Source: Nostoc sp. ATCC 43529
GTDB lineage: Bacteria; Cyanobacteriota; Cyanobacteriia; Cyanobacteriales; Nostocaceae
Assembly: GCA_003326205.1 (NCBI GenBank)
Contig: LWTK01000020.1
Span: 226,623-290,622 of the forward strand
DNA: 64,000 nucleotides
Reading direction: 5' to 3'
A program made the position numbers and the translations under genes. The notes beneath the pieces were generated by a model. It searched no databases. It worked only from the letters and a program-made list of their open reading frames with translations, and was not told the DNA's origin. Numbering within the stretch: position 1 is the first letter of the stretch; every line of letters starts with the position of its first letter. Below are positions 62,756-64,000 of the stretch, piece after piece.

Positions 62756-62890
62756 ATGAAAACAAAAATTAAAGTTGGAACAATCCACTTAGAAGGCTCT
62801 TGTTTTAAATGCGGCAAGTACTCCAACTTCAAACTTTTAGGCAGAGACTTGCTTTGTTCAGTCTGCTACAAAAACTTTCAGTTACCCTGA
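62756..62890 (+). CDS. 44-residue zinc-ribbon-like protein
   Basis: MKTKIKVGTIHLEGSCFKCG, then KYSNFKLLGRDLLCSVCYKN: cysteines at 16, 19, 34 and 37 form CxxC...CxxC, a minimal zinc ribbon. The length and knuckle spacing (14 residues) fit small zinc-ribbon proteins. No name can be given. It follows the 100-residue gene by about 105 bp. Confidence 0.6.
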   Translation: MKTKIKVGTIHLEGSCFKCGKYSNFKLLGRDLLCSVCYKNFQLP

Positions 62891-62938
62891 ATCCCCAGTG
62901 ACTAAAACTTGTCGTCGCGGATTTGGAATCCAGAATTT

Positions 62939-63061
62939 TTATTTAAGAATCCAACAATCTGCTTGACCCAGTTCGCGAGCCGGTATTCTACAAAAAGCTT
63001 CTTTTCTTTGTATTCCACGAGGTGGACATCTAACTTTTTCTCTACCTTGTAAAGCCTGCAT
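62939..63061 (-). CDS. Possible 40-residue protein
   Basis: A minus-strand frame encoding MQALQGREKVRCPPRGIQRK, then EAFCRIPARELGQADCWILK. The Cys/Arg-rich sequence looks less random than most short frames, but there is no clear ribosome-binding site and no family known to me. It lies within the otherwise empty region between the zinc-ribbon gene and the transposon-like repeats. Confidence 0.25.
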   Translation of the reverse strand: MQALQGREKVRCPPRGIQRKEAFCRIPARELGQADCWILK

Positions 63062-63106
63062 AGTATCAATTTTCTGTCAATGCGTAAGTTCTAATGATTT
63101 TACTAT

Positions 63107-63350
63107 TGTGGGTGAAAAGTGACACTAATTATTTAAAACTGGAATTTACCGAACTAGAGCATGGCTCTAATTCCAAAGGACTCAAAAAATCGAGTTACTG
63201 GACACTAATTCTTTAAAACTGACAAATAATTCTTTAATGGACAATGGGTGTCAAGCATGGGTTGAGGAACTGGTCGGTTTGATTCGCAATAAGCAGGCAT
63301 ATTATCAGCGAGGTTTAAGAGCTATGAAGATTATACAGCAAGCACTTTAG
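63107..63350 (+). mobile_element. Possible second transposon-end remnant with a short ORF
   Basis: Starting TGTGGGTGAAAAG at 63107, the motif gacactaattntttaaaactg occurs at 63121-63141 and 63201-63221, then gacaaataattctttaa at 63221-63237. Spaced repeats after a TGT start recall Tn7-like ends. A 37-residue frame follows (63237-63350, CQAWVEELVGLIRNKQAYYQ, then RGLRAMKIIQQAL). I do not recognise it; it may be the start of a lost element gene. Evidence is weaker than for the 22.4-kb end. Confidence 0.35.
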
Positions 63351-64000
63351 CCCTCTTGTCGCTCCTTGAACTTGTAGTCTTTAGGTGGGTTAATAAATAC
63401 GCGCTCACCTGCTTTTACTCCCTCTAAAATCTGAGTTTGGTCTTTGATTTGTGCGCCAACTGTGACTTCCCGGAATTGAGGTTTATTATCTGCATCTGGT
63501 ACAAGTACGCCAGTTCTACCTTTTTCGGTGACGATGGAAACTGTTGGTAATACTAAGGCATTATTCACGCGATCGCCTAAAAAAGTCAGATCCACATTTA
63601 AGCCAGAACGCAGCTCATCTATGCCAGTATCCAAAGCAACGCGCACTTGGAAGGATGTCACACCTTGTTCTACTACTGCTTCGGGAGCAATCAAGCGGAC
63701 GCGTCCTTTAAAAACTTGGTCTGGATAAGCATCGGCGACAATTTCCACTTGCTGTCCTGGTTTGATTCTGCCAATCTCGGCTTCGGGAACTTGAGCTAAT
63801 ATTTCTAAACCGCGTGCTACGGCGACAATTGAACTGGAAGTTGCTGAAGCGCTGGTAGAAGCAGAAGTTGTGGGGGTGACAAAAGCACCAACGTTCGCAT
63901 ACTTTTGGGTGACAATTCCCGAAAAGGGAGCGCGAATAATTGTATCTTCTAGCTGCACTTGCACGCCTTTTAACTGAGCTTCAGCGGATGCGACAGCTGC
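63347..64000 (-). CDS. Efflux periplasmic adaptor (RND/MacA-type, HlyD family), partial
   Basis: The C-terminal 217 residues of an adaptor; the N-terminus lies beyond the right edge. The frame is open to 64000 (AAVASAEAQLKG is the coiled-coil end), followed by the lipoyl half QLEDTIIRAPFSGIVTQKYANVG, a Thr/Ser-rich insertion (VTPTTSASTSASATSS), the beta-barrel domain (LEILAQVPEAEIGRIKPGQQ, YPDQVFKGRVRLIAPEA) and the membrane-proximal domain (LPTVSIVTEKGRTGVLVPD). The GTG at 63964 is internal and not the start. It would bridge an inner-membrane pump and an outer-membrane channel. Confidence 0.9.
   Translation of the reverse strand, partial: AAVASAEAQLKGVQVQLEDTIIRAPFSGIVTQKYANVGAFVTPTTSASTSASATSSSIVAVARGLEILAQVPEAEIGRIKPGQQVEIVADAYPDQVFKGRVRLIAPEAVVEQGVTSFQVRVALDTGIDELRSGLNVDLTFLGDRVNNALVLPTVSIVTEKGRTGVLVPDADNKPQFREVTVGAQIKDQTQILEGVKAGERVFINPPKDYKFKERQEG

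Overview
The window is a stretch of cyanobacterial chromosome, most likely from a filamentous heterocyst-forming Nostoc-type genome. The evidence is the frequent HIP1 octamer (GCGATCGC), heptanucleotide tandem repeats between genes (for example at 23.9, 43.4, 48.2, 55.0 and 56.4 kb), many palindromic intergenic repeats, and photosynthesis-lineage genes: petL, an MPBQ/MSBQ-type plastoquinone/tocopherol methyltransferase, a type 2 IPP isomerase and cyanobacterial hypotheticals. Most genes are single units or two-gene operons, with long spacers full of repeats.

Layout. 0-4.4 kb: a partial exported protein, murG, an exported NTF2-like protein and the type 2 isopentenyl-diphosphate isomerase. 4.6-10.5 kb: two tandem paralogous NACHT (NLR-like) NTPases. 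One has an N-terminal helical region but no repeats. The other lacks that region but carries 16 near-identical 31-residue HEAT-like repeats. 10.9-21 kb: sppA, a pentapeptide-repeat protein, several hypotheticals, a methyltransferase, a hybrid-kinase/response-regulator pair, a cupin and a VOC protein. 20.9-22.3 kb: a cobalamin riboswitch driving a DUF1636 protein and cobK. 22.34-22.75 kb: tRNA-Val(GAC), followed 10 bp later by a solitary transposon end that closely resembles the left end of type V-K CRISPR-associated transposons (ShCAST type), itself abutted by an IS1-like remnant. 22.9-31.2 kb: an acetamidase with no standard start codon, an FMN reductase, the MPBQ methyltransferase, panE, an acyl-CoA ligase, a BMP-family lipoprotein and a COG3650 protein.

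31.5-46.6 kb is the main accessory region, an NHLM-type ribosomal peptide (RiPP) locus. It holds a PAS/AraC regulator, a Cache-HAMP sensor without an output domain, a MinD/ParA-like ATPase, a double cyclic-nucleotide-binding protein of the bacteriocin-transport-associated type, an NHLP-type precursor with a GG site, a decayed copy of the cyclic-nucleotide-binding gene, a second cysteine-containing GG precursor, a radical SAM maturase, a HlyD adaptor, a C39-peptidase ABC exporter and a second ABC exporter with an N-terminal sensor-like region. A conserved ~40-bp AT-rich element occurs three times, upstream of both precursors and of the decayed gene.

46.6-64 kb: a double-ATPase subunit of a BMP-type nucleoside/sugar importer, an ABC-2 permease, an ExoD protein, an ABC exporter whose Walker A, signature and Walker B motifs are all altered, SelO, a GNAT acetyltransferase, bioB, a divergent MarR/EamA pair with a perfect palindromic operator, petL, aroB, a decayed signalling locus, a REC-histidine kinase hybrid, small proteins and a partial efflux adaptor. 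Two ~145-bp MITEs of one family, in opposite orientation and each with its own target-site duplication, lie at 52.6 and 61.9 kb.

All family assignments come from reading the sequence and recalling families; no database search was run.
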